Position numbers and translations under genes: made by a program. A stretch of DNA of 54,348 nucleotides from a virus: positions 1 through 54,348 of IMG/VR virus record IMGVR_UViG_3300017963_000320; one strand, 5' to 3'. The notes under the pieces were generated by a model. That model made no database searches and was not told where the DNA came from. It saw only the letters and a program-made list of their open reading frames with translations. Shown in pieces: positions 14,223 through 21,830 of this stretch (position 1 is its first letter; each line of letters starts with the position of its first letter).

Positions 14223-15191
14223 ATGGCACATGAAATCATGGAAAATGACAAGGGTGCTGTTGGATTTGTCCAGCAGTACGGGCAGACATGGCACAAGATG
14301 GAACAATACAAGCACTTTGAAGAATGCATTCCATTTGAATATGTGGAACACATTCTTTCATGGCAGGTGGAAAAGAAACCATTGTTTGTTGCAGGTGCTG
14401 ATGGAACCTTTCAGAAGCTGGAAAAGAAATACGCCCTTGCAAGGCAAGACACAGGTGAAATTCTTTATGCACCTGTTACTGATGTGTATTCAATTTATCA
14501 GAACAGTGAAATGATGAAGTTCATTTATGAAGCAATCATCAAACCTTTTTCAATGGAACTTGAATCAGCAGGTTCTTTGAAGAATGGCAGACATGTGTTT
14601 GCAAACATCATCCTGATGGAAGAAACAATTGATGGTGACATTTCACCAACAAAGACAAGACTGATGATTGACAACACACATGGCGCAAAGGCACTGTCAA
14701 CATGTTTGCATCAGACAAGGATTGTCTGCAACAATACTTTGAGAATGGCAAAGGCACAGGGAACAGCCAACAGCACATTCAAAAAGTTCAGACATTCAAA
14801 GTCAATGATCAACATCATTGAAGAATATGCAGTTGACCTGACTGACCTGATTGCAGAATCACGAAAAACATATCAGGCAATGAATGACCTTGCATCAGAA
14901 AAGATCAATGAAAAATATCAAGATCAATTCTTTGACAATTTTCTTCAGGTGGATAAACTTAAAGGAAGGGCAAAAACAATTGCACAAAGTCAGATGCAGG
15001 GAATCAAAACCTTGTATGATTCAAAAGAAGACCTGAAACCTTTGCCTGATACAAGGTACAAACTTTTGAATGCTGTGACCGATTACTACGATCACAAATA
15101 CAAGAAGAAAGAAGCATCAATCATTGATGCTGTAAAAGGCAAAAGGGATGAAATGAAACAGCAGGCTTTATCAGTCTTGACAAATTGCTAA
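14223..15191 (+). CDS. DUF932 phage/plasmid-like protein (TIGR03299 type)
   Basis: A 322-residue protein typical in length and motifs for DUF932: an N-terminal GQTWHKMEQY, KKYALARQDTGEILY, the central GRHVFANIIL and DNTHGAKALSTCLHQTRIVCNNTL. The family is widespread in phages and plasmids, is often highly expressed early, and has no established function. It sits three bases after the cyclotransferase with AAAAGGAAAAA upstream, so it shares the amidoligase operon. A hairpin downstream may end or process that message. Confidence 0.82.
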   Translation: MAHEIMENDKGAVGFVQQYGQTWHKMEQYKHFEECIPFEYVEHILSWQVEKKPLFVAGADGTFQKLEKKYALARQDTGEILYAPVTDVYSIYQNSEMMKFIYEAIIKPFSMELESAGSLKNGRHVFANIILMEETIDGDISPTKTRLMIDNTHGAKALSTCLHQTRIVCNNTLRMAKAQGTANSTFKKFRHSKSMINIIEEYAVDLTDLIAESRKTYQAMNDLASEKINEKYQDQFFDNFLQVDKLKGRAKTIAQSQMQGIKTLYDSKEDLKPLPDTRYKLLNAVTDYYDHKYKKKEASIIDAVKGKRDEMKQQALSVLTNC

Positions 15192-15205
15192 GACGGAGGC
15201 GTGAA

Positions 15206-15233
15206 GGTGACAGGGGATTTTTCCCCTGTTGCC
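15206..15233 (+). terminator. Stem-loop after the DUF932 gene (possible terminator)
   Basis: Arms 15206-15217 and 15222-15233 pair over 12 positions (two G-U) around a TTTT loop. Only a short TGTTTCC follows, so termination would be weak; it may instead be a processing hairpin like others in front of AAAGGAGAATC sites. Confidence 0.55.
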
Positions 15234-15259
15234 TGTTTCCAAAAAGGAGAATCACAAAA

Positions 15260-16171
15260 ATGAAATTCAATTTTTACAATCAACTTAAAGAATGCATCCT
15301 TTCAAAATTCAGAAAGGAAATGAAACTTCCAAAAAAGATGAAGCCTGAAATCAGGAAAAGTCTTTTCAGAAAAGCCTTTCAAATTTCAGCAGACATGAAT
15401 GCACTTGATTCATCAATCTTGCTTGACGAAGAATCATGGAACAATTCAGACAGAACAATCTTTCTTGTTGAAGACAATTCACTTCTTGAAATGTTGAACA
15501 AGTCAAAGTTTGAAATCCATGTAGATGACCTGAAAGAATTCCCTGAAACATTTCAGATTGCTTTCCCAAAAGACAATCCATTCAAATTGACAGGGTGCAA
15601 TGTGTGGTTTGGAAACATGTTGCACAGACAAAAGATTGCAGACACCATCAACAAGCAACTGAACCTTTCACTTGATTTGAAAGGTCTTGAAAATATTCAT
15701 GGATTGCATGTCACTTATTCAAACAGCAAAGGAAGCAACAGTCAGTTTTCAAGGGCAAGCATTCAGGAAGACTTGATCACATCAGTTCTTGAATCACCTG
15801 AAAGAATGCTTGAAACAGTTGGAAGATACGAGTCAAACTATGCAATTCCCCTGAATGCTGAAGAAATGGAATATCAACACACAATGGTGAAGATGGTTCT
15901 GTTCTTGATGACATACATCAAAGCCTGTCCTGAATCAGTCATTGATGGTTTTCCTGATTCCGTTGGAAAGACAAAGACAATCAAGAATGTCACAAAGAAA
16001 ACTTTGACCATGCCAAAAGAATCAGGAAGCAAATCAACACATTTGCGAAATGCTTACTTCAGGCAATATCCAAAAAGAAAAGATGGAACAAGAAAGAAGG
16101 GAATTGTTTTTGTCAGTTCCTGCCTTGTTAATTCAAAAGCAAACCCCAAAACTGTAAGGAACAAAAAATGA
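15260..16171 (+). CDS. Hypothetical protein of about 300 residues (possible anti-defence protein)
   Basis: A 303-residue protein of uncertain family. Its C-terminus (THLRNAYFRQYPKRKDGT, then KKGIVFVSSCLVNSKANP) has a basic His/Arg/Tyr-rich motif followed by a short strand. It faintly recalls large phage proteins of the AcrVA2 group, but I cannot confirm this by eye. No signal peptide or membrane segment. The start at 15260 follows AAAAAGGAGAATCAC; a longer frame from 15185 runs through the hairpin and is rejected. It heads a run of small unknown genes to 18111, a region typical for host-takeover and anti-defence functions. Confidence 0.7.
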   Translation: MKFNFYNQLKECILSKFRKEMKLPKKMKPEIRKSLFRKAFQISADMNALDSSILLDEESWNNSDRTIFLVEDNSLLEMLNKSKFEIHVDDLKEFPETFQIAFPKDNPFKLTGCNVWFGNMLHRQKIADTINKQLNLSLDLKGLENIHGLHVTYSNSKGSNSQFSRASIQEDLITSVLESPERMLETVGRYESNYAIPLNAEEMEYQHTMVKMVLFLMTYIKACPESVIDGFPDSVGKTKTIKNVTKKTLTMPKESGSKSTHLRNAYFRQYPKRKDGTRKKGIVFVSSCLVNSKANPKTVRNKK

Positions 16172-16425
16172 CAGAAGAACAAAGGCTTCAGATCACAATG
16201 CTTGGTGCTGTGCTGTTGATTGTAGGCGTAGAAAATAAGCCTGAAGACATGCAACTTGCAATGACCCTGATCAATGAAAACATATTCTTGACAGCAGAAC
16301 TGAAGAATAGGAACATTCAAACAGTCATGCAAGTTTCAAGGAACCCTGAAGCATGGATGCAAGACTTTCCTGAATTTGCAAAACTGCTTGCACTGAAAAA
16401 CAAAAAGGAAAAAGACAAGGAATAA
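16168..16425 (+). CDS. Hypothetical protein
   Basis: An 85-residue, predicted all-helical protein with a hydrophobic first helix (LQITMLGAVLLIVGV) that could be a weak membrane segment, then amphipathic helices and a Lys/Asp-rich end. It overlaps the upstream gene by four bases. No family recognised. Confidence 0.65.
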   Translation: MTEEQRLQITMLGAVLLIVGVENKPEDMQLAMTLINENIFLTAELKNRNIQTVMQVSRNPEAWMQDFPEFAKLLALKNKKEKDKE

Positions 16426-16427
16426 AG

Positions 16428-16817
16428 ATGATGTCAACATATTATTTTTCACAGATGTGCAAGGAAGGTGAAGAATCTGATCCTAAATTTTTATACAGGG
16501 CAGTTGATCGTCTTTCTGAATGGAAGCATGAACCACAGGTCATCCGATACAGGATTCAAAAAGAAACAGAATGTGGATGCTGGATTGTATTCAGAGAAAA
16601 TCCATCAGGAAAGAAGTTTGTCTGTTTCAAATTTCAGAATGGACATGAGACAAAGAAAAGATTTGCAGAAAGGACAATTGAAGATGCAAAGCAAGCATAT
16701 CTTTTCAGGAAGTTAAGACAGCACAGAATCATTGCATCAAGGCTTGTCACCTGTGAAAGAAGAATTTTTGCAAGTGGTGGAACTGTGCCAGTAATTCAAA
16801 GGGGTTTATTCTTATGA
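16428..16817 (+). CDS. Hypothetical protein
   Basis: A 129-residue alpha/beta protein with a CGCWIVFRENPSGKKFVCFK strand pair and an Arg-rich C-terminus. It starts at ATGATG two bases after the previous stop and overlaps the next gene by four bases. No family recognised. Confidence 0.65.
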   Translation: MMSTYYFSQMCKEGEESDPKFLYRAVDRLSEWKHEPQVIRYRIQKETECGCWIVFRENPSGKKFVCFKFQNGHETKKRFAERTIEDAKQAYLFRKLRQHRIIASRLVTCERRIFASGGTVPVIQRGLFL

Positions 16818-17149
16818 TTGAACAATTAAATTTTTCATACAATTGGAACAAGAAACTTGATTGCAAAATGTTTACAACACTAAGACTGTCAAACAGGTTT
16901 TCAGTTGGTGATAAAGTTTTTGTGACACTGAAGAACATTGAACATTGCAATGCAATTTGCAGGGGAAAGAAAAAACTGTTCATGAAAGACATCAATGAAT
17001 TCATTGCAGGAATTGACACAGGTTATTCAGTTGAAGAATGTCAGGACATTCTGAAAAAGATGTATAGCACAGTCGATTGGAACACACAAGAAATTTTCCT
17101 GTACCTTTTTGAAAAGGTAAAAGAAGAACAAGGAGAATTGCAACTATGA
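16814..17149 (+). CDS. Hypothetical protein
   Basis: A 111-residue protein with a beta-rich first half and an acidic helical end (LFEKVKEEQGELQL). It carries the next gene's AAGGAGAATTG site in its last codons and overlaps neighbours by four bases at each end. No family recognised. Confidence 0.65.
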   Translation: MIEQLNFSYNWNKKLDCKMFTTLRLSNRFSVGDKVFVTLKNIEHCNAICRGKKKLFMKDINEFIAGIDTGYSVEECQDILKKMYSTVDWNTQEIFLYLFEKVKEEQGELQL

Positions 17150-17460
17150 ATACACACAAGGAACTATTCAAGAACCCTGAATTGATTGTCAATGACTTCA
17201 ATCTTTTCAGGGGAATGGTGAACTTCATTGACAGGCAAGGTGAAACACATCACTTTCCAAAAAGTGTTATCATGTGCAGTCTTTCCTTTTGCGATCTTTC
17301 AGGATGGGAATATCAGTGTGGTGATGTTTTCCCTGTATACCTTGACAACAAGGTTCATGAAATTGTCATTCAAGAAGTCAAGCCAAGCAAAGTTGAACAT
17401 GCGCCCTGCTTGGTGTTCACAGAAATCAAAGGACAAATAAAAAAAGCAAAGGAGCAATGA
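17146..17460 (+). CDS. Hypothetical protein
   Basis: A 104-residue protein with several aromatic-rich strands (SLSFCDLSGWEYQCGDVFPV). No family recognised. It begins within the previous stop region and ends one base before the next ATG. Confidence 0.65.
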   Translation: MNTHKELFKNPELIVNDFNLFRGMVNFIDRQGETHHFPKSVIMCSLSFCDLSGWEYQCGDVFPVYLDNKVHEIVIQEVKPSKVEHAPCLVFTEIKGQIKKAKEQ

Positions 17461-17461
17461 A

Positions 17462-17824
17462 ATGTTTTATCATGCAGTTATTCACAAATTTTTTGTTCAT
17501 TCAAAAGGCTGGATCATTTTGCCAATAGAAGCAGACACAGAAGAAGAAGCACACAGGGTTGCAAAGGCAAGAGTTCATGACATTGAGAAATCATCAACTT
17601 GCAAGAAAGCAGAATATCACTTGATAGGAATTGCTGATAAAGATGTCATTTACCTTGAAAGAAAATTGACATGGAAAGAAAGAATTTTTGGATGGGCAAA
17701 AGTTTCAATTGCACCAACAAAAAAAACAGTCACAGAAGTTTGTCCAAAATGCAAAGGGGAAACATGGAACATTGATTGTGTCTGTCATGGCAGTGGTTAT
17801 TTGATCAAGGACATTGAAGAATGA
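17462..17824 (+). CDS. Hypothetical protein with a DnaJ-like zinc knuckle
   Basis: A 120-residue protein. The first 80 residues are alpha/beta (VHSKGWIILPIEADTEEEA). The C-terminus carries VCPKCKGETWNIDCVCHGSG, a four-cysteine layout with the CxxCxG spacing seen in DnaJ zinc repeats. Its target is unknown. It overlaps the next gene by four bases. Confidence 0.68.
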   Translation: MFYHAVIHKFFVHSKGWIILPIEADTEEEAHRVAKARVHDIEKSSTCKKAEYHLIGIADKDVIYLERKLTWKERIFGWAKVSIAPTKKTVTEVCPKCKGETWNIDCVCHGSGYLIKDIEE

Positions 17825-18111
17825 AAAAAATATATAAATACAAACTTGAACCAACAAGGGGAATGGGGCAGGAATGGAAAGTCACCATGCCTTGCATTCA
17901 TGAAGTTTTGAAAATTGGAATGGACAGGAATCGGGAACTTCACATTTGGATCAGATTCAATCCTGAAGGTATTGATTCAACATATCTTGTCAAGGTGTTT
18001 CCAACAGGTGCAGAAGTTCCTGACAGCTTTGAACACATCAAGACAGTCATTGAAGAAAGTGGTCTTGTTTGGCATTGGTTCATTCAAAACCTGAGAAACA
18101 GAACCAAATGA
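17821..18111 (+). CDS. Hypothetical protein
   Basis: A 96-residue protein with alternating strands and a C-terminal helix (FEHIKTVIEESGLVWHWFIQ). It overlaps the previous gene by four bases and is the last of the tightly coupled run that starts near 15260. No family recognised. Confidence 0.65.
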   Translation: MKKIYKYKLEPTRGMGQEWKVTMPCIHEVLKIGMDRNRELHIWIRFNPEGIDSTYLVKVFPTGAEVPDSFEHIKTVIEESGLVWHWFIQNLRNRTK

Positions 18112-18131
18112 ACAAAAGTTCTTTTGCTTAT

Positions 18132-18171
18132 ACCAAATCAAACCAAATCAAACAATATAAAACAATATAAA
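18132..18171. repeat. Four tandem 10-bp units
   Basis: ACCAAATCAA occurs twice (18132-18151), followed by ACAATATAAA twice (18152-18171), in a 73-base gap between genes. Helical-turn spacing of A-tracts suggests bent DNA or a promoter-proximal site. No AAAGGAGAATC precedes the next gene. Confidence 0.6.
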
Positions 18172-18184
18172 ATAACGGTGAAAA

Positions 18185-18442
18185 ATGAGTTATGAAAATT
18201 ACGACAATTCACTTGAAGTCAGAACAGAACATGTTCACTTTTTGTTTTACAACGCACTTGCAATAGAACCTGACATCAATGAAGTTTACTACTATGTTAT
18301 TTTCACAGGAACAGAATGGAGAACAGTTCCTGCACAATGGGAAGAATCAAAACATGACCTTGCAAGATTCAATGCAGGAAATGTTTTCACAGGCAAAGAA
18401 GAAATTGAATCAATTCTTGAACACCAAAAGGAGAATCAATAG
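18185..18442 (+). CDS. Hypothetical protein
   Basis: An 85-residue acidic protein (NEVYYYVIFTGTEWRTVPAQ) with no recognised family. It starts behind a weak GGTGAAAAA, after a stretch of 10-bp repeats, so it may be expressed separately from the upstream run. The AAAAGGAGAATC for the next gene lies in its last codons. Confidence 0.65.
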   Translation: MSYENYDNSLEVRTEHVHFLFYNALAIEPDINEVYYYVIFTGTEWRTVPAQWEESKHDLARFNAGNVFTGKEEIESILEHQKENQ

Positions 18443-18443
18443 A

Positions 18444-18707
18444 ATGAAAGCATTGCAAAACATTTTGAAAGCATCACAGATGATGCGAACAGACCTTGAC
18501 ATCTTCAAGCAGGATTGCATCACATCAATTCATGTTCACTACTACACACCACAACAACCAAGAAGTTTTGTCAAAGGGTATGAAAGTGCAAGAGCAACAA
18601 TTGAATTTCAGAAAGGTGACATGAAAGGAGAAAAACAAATCACAGGTGAAAACATTCCTGAAGTTTTTGAACAGATCAAAGAATTCATTGAAGGATTGGA
18701 ATTATGA
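18444..18707 (+). CDS. Hypothetical protein upstream of the APS kinase
   Basis: An 87-residue protein with a helical start, a central beta hairpin (SIHVHYYTPQQPRSF) and a C-terminal acidic helix. The start at 18444 is fixed by AAAAGGAGAATC; the frame is open further upstream, over the previous gene, without a ribosome site. It overlaps the APS kinase by four bases, so the two are translationally coupled, but nothing links it to sulfur metabolism. Confidence 0.68.
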   Translation: MKALQNILKASQMMRTDLDIFKQDCITSIHVHYYTPQQPRSFVKGYESARATIEFQKGDMKGEKQITGENIPEVFEQIKEFIEGLEL

Positions 18708-19234
18708 AGGGAATCACATATTGGATGACAGGTCTTTCAGGTGCAGGAAAGACAACCATTGCAGAACTTGCAGTGAATCAAATGCAGAAGGAAAAGATTC
18801 CTGTTGTTTGGCTTGATGGTGACATGATGCGAAAAGGCTTGTGTCATGATTTAGGATTCAGCAATGATGACAGGACAGAAAACATCAGAAGGATTGCACA
18901 TGTTGCAAAGCAAATCAATGACAATGGAATTGATGTCATTGTCAGCATGATCACACCCCGATATTCACAAAGGCAACTTGCAAACATCATCCTGTTGAAA
19001 TCTTTCAGGGAAGTTTATATCAGCACACCTTTGACTGTCTGTGAAGATCGTGACCCAAAAGGATTGTATAAGAAAGCAAGGAAAGGTGAAATTGAAAACT
19101 TCACAGGGATTGGATCAATCTATGAAAACCCACAAAACCCTTCACTGCAACTGACACATTTCATGACAGCACATGAATCAGCAAGAAGACTTTTCAAATA
19201 CATAAAACAAGAAGGTGCAGAAAATGGAATTTGA
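18704..19234 (+). CDS. cysC: Adenylylsulfate (APS) kinase
   Basis: A 176-residue, full-length APS kinase, which phosphorylates adenosine 5'-phosphosulfate to make PAPS, the universal donor for sulfotransferases. Diagnostic motifs are all present: P-loop TGLSGAGKTT (residues 9-18), VVWLDGD (35-40), GLCHDLGFSNDDRTENIRR, VSMITPRYSQR, PLTVCEDRDPKGLYKKAR and FTGIGSIYENP. The RDPKGLY and DLGFS blocks separate it from generic P-loop kinases. No ATP sulfurylase is visible, so the host would supply APS. Phages more often carry genes for reducing PAPS; making PAPS together with two sulfotransferase-like proteins (37499-38170, 50154-50783) points to sulfation. It overlaps the upstream gene by four bases. 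Confidence 0.92.
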   Translation: MKGITYWMTGLSGAGKTTIAELAVNQMQKEKIPVVWLDGDMMRKGLCHDLGFSNDDRTENIRRIAHVAKQINDNGIDVIVSMITPRYSQRQLANIILLKSFREVYISTPLTVCEDRDPKGLYKKARKGEIENFTGIGSIYENPQNPSLQLTHFMTAHESARRLFKYIKQEGAENGI

Positions 19235-19436
19235 AATTGATGAAACAGTTTTGATCACACTGAAACAATACACAATTGCCAATGGTGCAAATCCAATTGA
19301 AGTTGAAGGTGTGATTGAAAGAATAGAAAACAAACCATATCACAAGGTTTTCCATGTCAGATATTTTGACAGACAAATAAACGAAGAAACAGTTGGCAGA
19401 TTTTATTCTGTCAGAAAAAAGGAGAAAACACAATGA
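19224..19436 (+). CDS. Hypothetical protein downstream of the APS kinase
   Basis: A 70-residue, probably beta-barrel protein (DETVLITLKQYTIANGA, ERIENKPYHKVFHVRYF). It overlaps the kinase by 11 bases; a GTG at 19215 is an alternative start. No family recognised. Its 3' end contains the AAAAAGGAGAA site of the next gene. Confidence 0.65.
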   Translation: MEFEIDETVLITLKQYTIANGANPIEVEGVIERIENKPYHKVFHVRYFDRQINEETVGRFYSVRKKEKTQ

Positions 19437-19813
19437 ACCTGATTCCACCATTGACACATGAAGTAAAACTGCAAACAGGCAAAATGTCACCTGTTCACAC
19501 TAATCATCAAGGTTGCGAGTCAATCAGATGTGAAGGAACAGAAAAGCACAAAGGTTGCGGTGAATGGAAGTATTGGACAAAGTTTCATCCATCCATGCTG
19601 AAGACAGAAAAGCCAAGATGCAAAGAATGCCTGAAGAAAGCAGATGATGAAAGAACAAGAAGAAGAATCAAAGAAAGATCAGATCACAAAACAATCAATG
19701 ATTTGAAAACCATGATTGAAAACATTGAAAATCAGATTGCCAGCACTGACAGAAGGAAGATTCACCTTCAAGGACAATTGGCAATTCTTCAGGAACTTCT
19801 TGAAAAACAATAA
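19433..19813 (+). CDS. Zinc-ribbon plus coiled-coil protein
   Basis: A 126-residue protein. The N-terminal half has Cys residues in CESIRCEGTEKHKGCGEWK and CKECLKKADDE, which could hold one zinc in the manner of phage HNH-like or zinc-ribbon proteins. The C-terminal half is a long charged coiled coil (KTMIENIENQIASTD) for self-association. Function unknown. Confidence 0.68.
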   Translation: MNLIPPLTHEVKLQTGKMSPVHTNHQGCESIRCEGTEKHKGCGEWKYWTKFHPSMLKTEKPRCKECLKKADDERTRRRIKERSDHKTINDLKTMIENIENQIASTDRRKIHLQGQLAILQELLEKQ

Positions 19814-19830
19814 AACAGGAGATCACAAAA

Positions 19831-20181
19831 ATGACAGAAGCTAAAAAAAGGCAATTGGAAATTGGTGAATGCATTGTCAATGAAAAGATGGAAACTGAAC
19901 AATACCTTTACGCAGAAGAAGCATACATCAAACACCTTATATGCAATCAATCACAGGAACCACAGGATGAAAAAAAGATACCACCTGAAGTTGATGATGA
20001 AACAGGCAAGAAGATTGAAGAATATTTGAAAGAAGTCAGGAACAAAAGAAATTCAATCCTTGAAGAATTTACAAAAGCATATTTGGCAGAAACAGGATTG
20101 AAACCAAGTGAAGTTGAAATGATCACAGAACTTGGAAAGAATGGAACAATGGTCACATCTTTCAGGGCAAAGGAGAATTGA
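19831..20181 (+). CDS. Hypothetical protein
   Basis: A 116-residue acidic, mostly helical protein (KKIEEYLKEVRNKRNSILEE). It starts behind AGGAGATCAC, a slightly different ribosome site. The AAAGGAGAATTG of the next gene lies inside its end. No family recognised. Confidence 0.65.
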   Translation: MTEAKKRQLEIGECIVNEKMETEQYLYAEEAYIKHLICNQSQEPQDEKKIPPEVDDETGKKIEEYLKEVRNKRNSILEEFTKAYLAETGLKPSEVEMITELGKNGTMVTSFRAKEN

Positions 20182-20184
20182 AAA

Positions 20185-20445
20185 ATGGAACACGAGGTTT
20201 TTAGAAAGATTGAAAATGAAAAACCTATTCAGCTTTATTCACTTTGGGAAGACAAGCAGACAGGGAATATTTATGTCCTGACACCAACTTCAACAAATCA
20301 TTCAAGATACCTGTGCAGGAATTTACTGAAACCCGATTTCATTTGGTTAGGATCAGCAAAAACAATGCAGGAAGCAACAAAGGGATTGACCTATTTTGAT
20401 GGGATGATCCAAGTCAGCAACAAACCAATTGAAAATTTCATATAA
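20185..20445 (+). CDS. Hypothetical protein
   Basis: An 86-residue protein with a beta-sheet pattern (PIQLYSLWEDKQTGNIYVL) that resembles small phage proteins described only as hypothetical. It starts behind AAAGGAGAATTG, three bases after the previous stop. Confidence 0.65.
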   Translation: MEHEVFRKIENEKPIQLYSLWEDKQTGNIYVLTPTSTNHSRYLCRNLLKPDFIWLGSAKTMQEATKGLTYFDGMIQVSNKPIENFI

Positions 20446-20457
20446 GGAGAAAGCAAA

Positions 20458-20700
20458 ATGTACGAACTTGAATTCAGAGCATGGAAAAAGGTTAAGGGCA
20501 TCCCTCATGAATATTCAGGACATTTCTTTGTGAAGAAAATCACCATGACAGGATTTGATGCACTTCTGCAATTTGAAGACAGAATCAATCAGGCACTTGG
20601 TGGTGGTTTTTGGGTTGAATGCACATGGAACAAACTTGATGATGCAAGAATTCTTGAAACACAAGAAGACCTGATTGAAAGATTGGAGAATCAAAAATGA
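20458..20700 (+). CDS. Hypothetical protein
   Basis: An 80-residue protein with the opening YELEFRAWKKVKG, seen in the YopX-like group of small phage proteins, but too short for the full family. It starts behind TAAGGAGAAAGC. It is followed by a regulatory palindrome. Confidence 0.62.
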   Translation: MYELEFRAWKKVKGIPHEYSGHFFVKKITMTGFDALLQFEDRINQALGGGFWVECTWNKLDDARILETQEDLIERLENQK

Positions 20701-20735
20701 AACTTTTTGAAAAAAAAGTGAACCCCAAAATCCCA

Positions 20736-20749
20736 AATCTATAGATTTT
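20736..20749. promoter_or_regulatory. Perfect 14-bp palindrome with an overlapping half operator
   Basis: AAATCTATAGATTT is its own reverse complement. From 20741 it also reads ATAGAT-TTT-ATTTTG, one good arm of the ATAGAT-N3-ATCTAT site. It lies in a 97-base gap before the next possible gene. Confidence 0.5.
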
Positions 20750-20797
20750 ATTTTGATACAAAAACCAACAATTCAATTTGGTGCTGATGGTGGATTC

Positions 20798-21088
20798 ATG
20801 GCAGAAATCATTCAACTGAATTCTGCTGTTCCACCTGACACCATGAAGCAACTCGAAAATGCTGACTACATGCCAGCAAAACAAATGACTGGACAAGGGG
20901 AATTTGAATTGACCCTTTCTTTCATTGAACCAGCAATGACCATCACATGCAAAGTGAAACCAAGCATCAGGAGAAAGGCACATTCAAGAAAGTGGATGCA
21001 TTGCAGGAAGGCAAGATTCAGCAGGGCAGGATCAATCACTGTCACTGCAAGGAACCTGTCAGGATTGACCCCTGCTTCACTTTATTGA
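20798..21088 (+). CDS. Uncertain gene, possibly a decaying one
   Basis: A 96-residue frame with phage-like codon use in its first 55 residues (MAEIIQLNSAVPPDTM, FELTLSFIEPAMTITCKV) and a very basic, compositionally different end (RRKAHSRKWMHCRKARF). It lacks the AAAGGAGAATC site of its neighbours, having only a weak GGTGG before ATG 20798; a TTG at 20753 would extend it. The abrupt change of character may mark a frameshift in an older gene. I rate it as doubtful but coding. Confidence 0.45.
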   Translation: MAEIIQLNSAVPPDTMKQLENADYMPAKQMTGQGEFELTLSFIEPAMTITCKVKPSIRRKAHSRKWMHCRKARFSRAGSITVTARNLSGLTPASLY

Positions 21089-21233
21089 TTCAGGTGCATC
21101 AGAAGCTGTCCTGATGCTTAAAGTGGCTTAGAATGGCTTAAAATGGCTCATTCAGGATGATGATTTCAGGAAGAACACCTGATTTCATGCCAAAAACACC
21201 CCAAAAATACGCCCAAAATGCCGATGAACCCTG
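21089..21233 (+). other. Gene-free stretch with small repeats
   Basis: No gene is seen. GCATCAG and CTGATGC form a seven-bp hairpin near 21101-21117. Then three near-repeats of TGGCTTA follow at about 21124-21148. Further downstream the promoter/leader module begins. It may be the untranslated end of the previous transcription unit. Confidence 0.4.
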
Positions 21234-21343
21234 CCTTTTCCCTTTAGTTTTCTTCAGGAAAAAGGGAAAAATTTAGCCTCAAAACATTATTTTTTATAAA
21301 AAAAATAGTGGAAAGGGGTTGAAAAAGCATAGATAAAATCTAT
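21234..21343 (+). promoter_or_regulatory. Promoter/leader module, copy 2
   Basis: It carries CCCTTTAGTTTTCTTC, TTAGCCTCAAAA (21273-21284), an A+T tract and TTG-N7-ATAGATAAAATCTAT, in the same order as copies near 12577 and 51593. In this copy TTTTCCCTTT also pairs with AAAGGGAAAA (21260-21271 region) to make a ten-bp stem. Confidence 0.6.
21329..21343. promoter_or_regulatory. ATAGAT-AAA-ATCTAT palindrome (operator or promoter core)
   Basis: Identical 15-mer to the copies at 12682 and 51709. It ends 36 bases before the ATG at 21380, with AAAGGAGAATTC between. Confidence 0.7.
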
Positions 21344-21379
21344 TCTTTAAGCATCAACAGAAACAAAGGAGAATTCAAA

Positions 21380-21802
21380 ATGATCACTTCAACTGAAAGC
21401 AAAGAAATGACAGTCAGCAACCTGAAAGGTGGACAAATCAAAATTGATGTGTGGACAATCACCCACAACCATGATGAAGTTCGTCACTGTGTTTTCTACA
21501 AACATGAAGATGGCAAAACCTTACAGGCAGTTGAAGAAGAACTTGAAGGTGCAATTGGAATGCTTCAGTGGGCAATCATCGGCTACGACAAAAAGAAAGC
21601 AATGGAAGTTGCCAAGAAAGAAGCAGACATGTTCATCAAGCAGGACACAAGAATCGCAGGGTTGAAATGTCCAACAAATGTTATCATCAATCAGGCTTGT
21701 GAAGAAGCCTGCAAGCGTCACAAAGTTGAAGATGTTGAAGGATTGAAAAGACTGATGAAAAGCACACACATTCACACAATGAAAATTCAGGGGTTGGCAT
21801 AA
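21380..21802 (+). CDS. Hypothetical protein, first in its block
   Basis: A 140-residue protein with an N-terminal beta region (GGQIKIDVWTITHNHDEVRH) and helical remainder with two Cys near QACEEACKRH. No family recognised. It is the first gene behind promoter/leader copy 2 with a strong ribosome site, so it is probably highly expressed. Its stop codon lies in the loop of a hairpin. Confidence 0.7.
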   Translation: MITSTESKEMTVSNLKGGQIKIDVWTITHNHDEVRHCVFYKHEDGKTLQAVEEELEGAIGMLQWAIIGYDKKKAMEVAKKEADMFIKQDTRIAGLKCPTNVIINQACEEACKRHKVEDVEGLKRLMKSTHIHTMKIQGLA

Positions 21803-21811
21803 AGCCACCCC
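21790..21811 (+). promoter_or_regulatory. Intergenic hairpin with the stop codon in its loop
   Basis: GGGGTTGGC pairs with GCCACCCC with one bulged T; the loop contains TAA, the upstream stop. AAAGGAGAATC for the next gene follows five bases later. Confidence 0.55.
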
Positions 21812-21830
21812 AAACAAAGGAGAATCAAAA

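Noticed and set aside
18112-18130. Small AAAAG/CTTTT stem as a terminator after 18111
   Set aside because: The stem is only about five A-T-rich pairs and has no T tract.
20697-20744. Fifteen-codon frame starting at the end of the gene at 20458
   Set aside because: It is too short, is built on A+T-rich sequence and overlaps the palindrome, so it cannot be told from chance.
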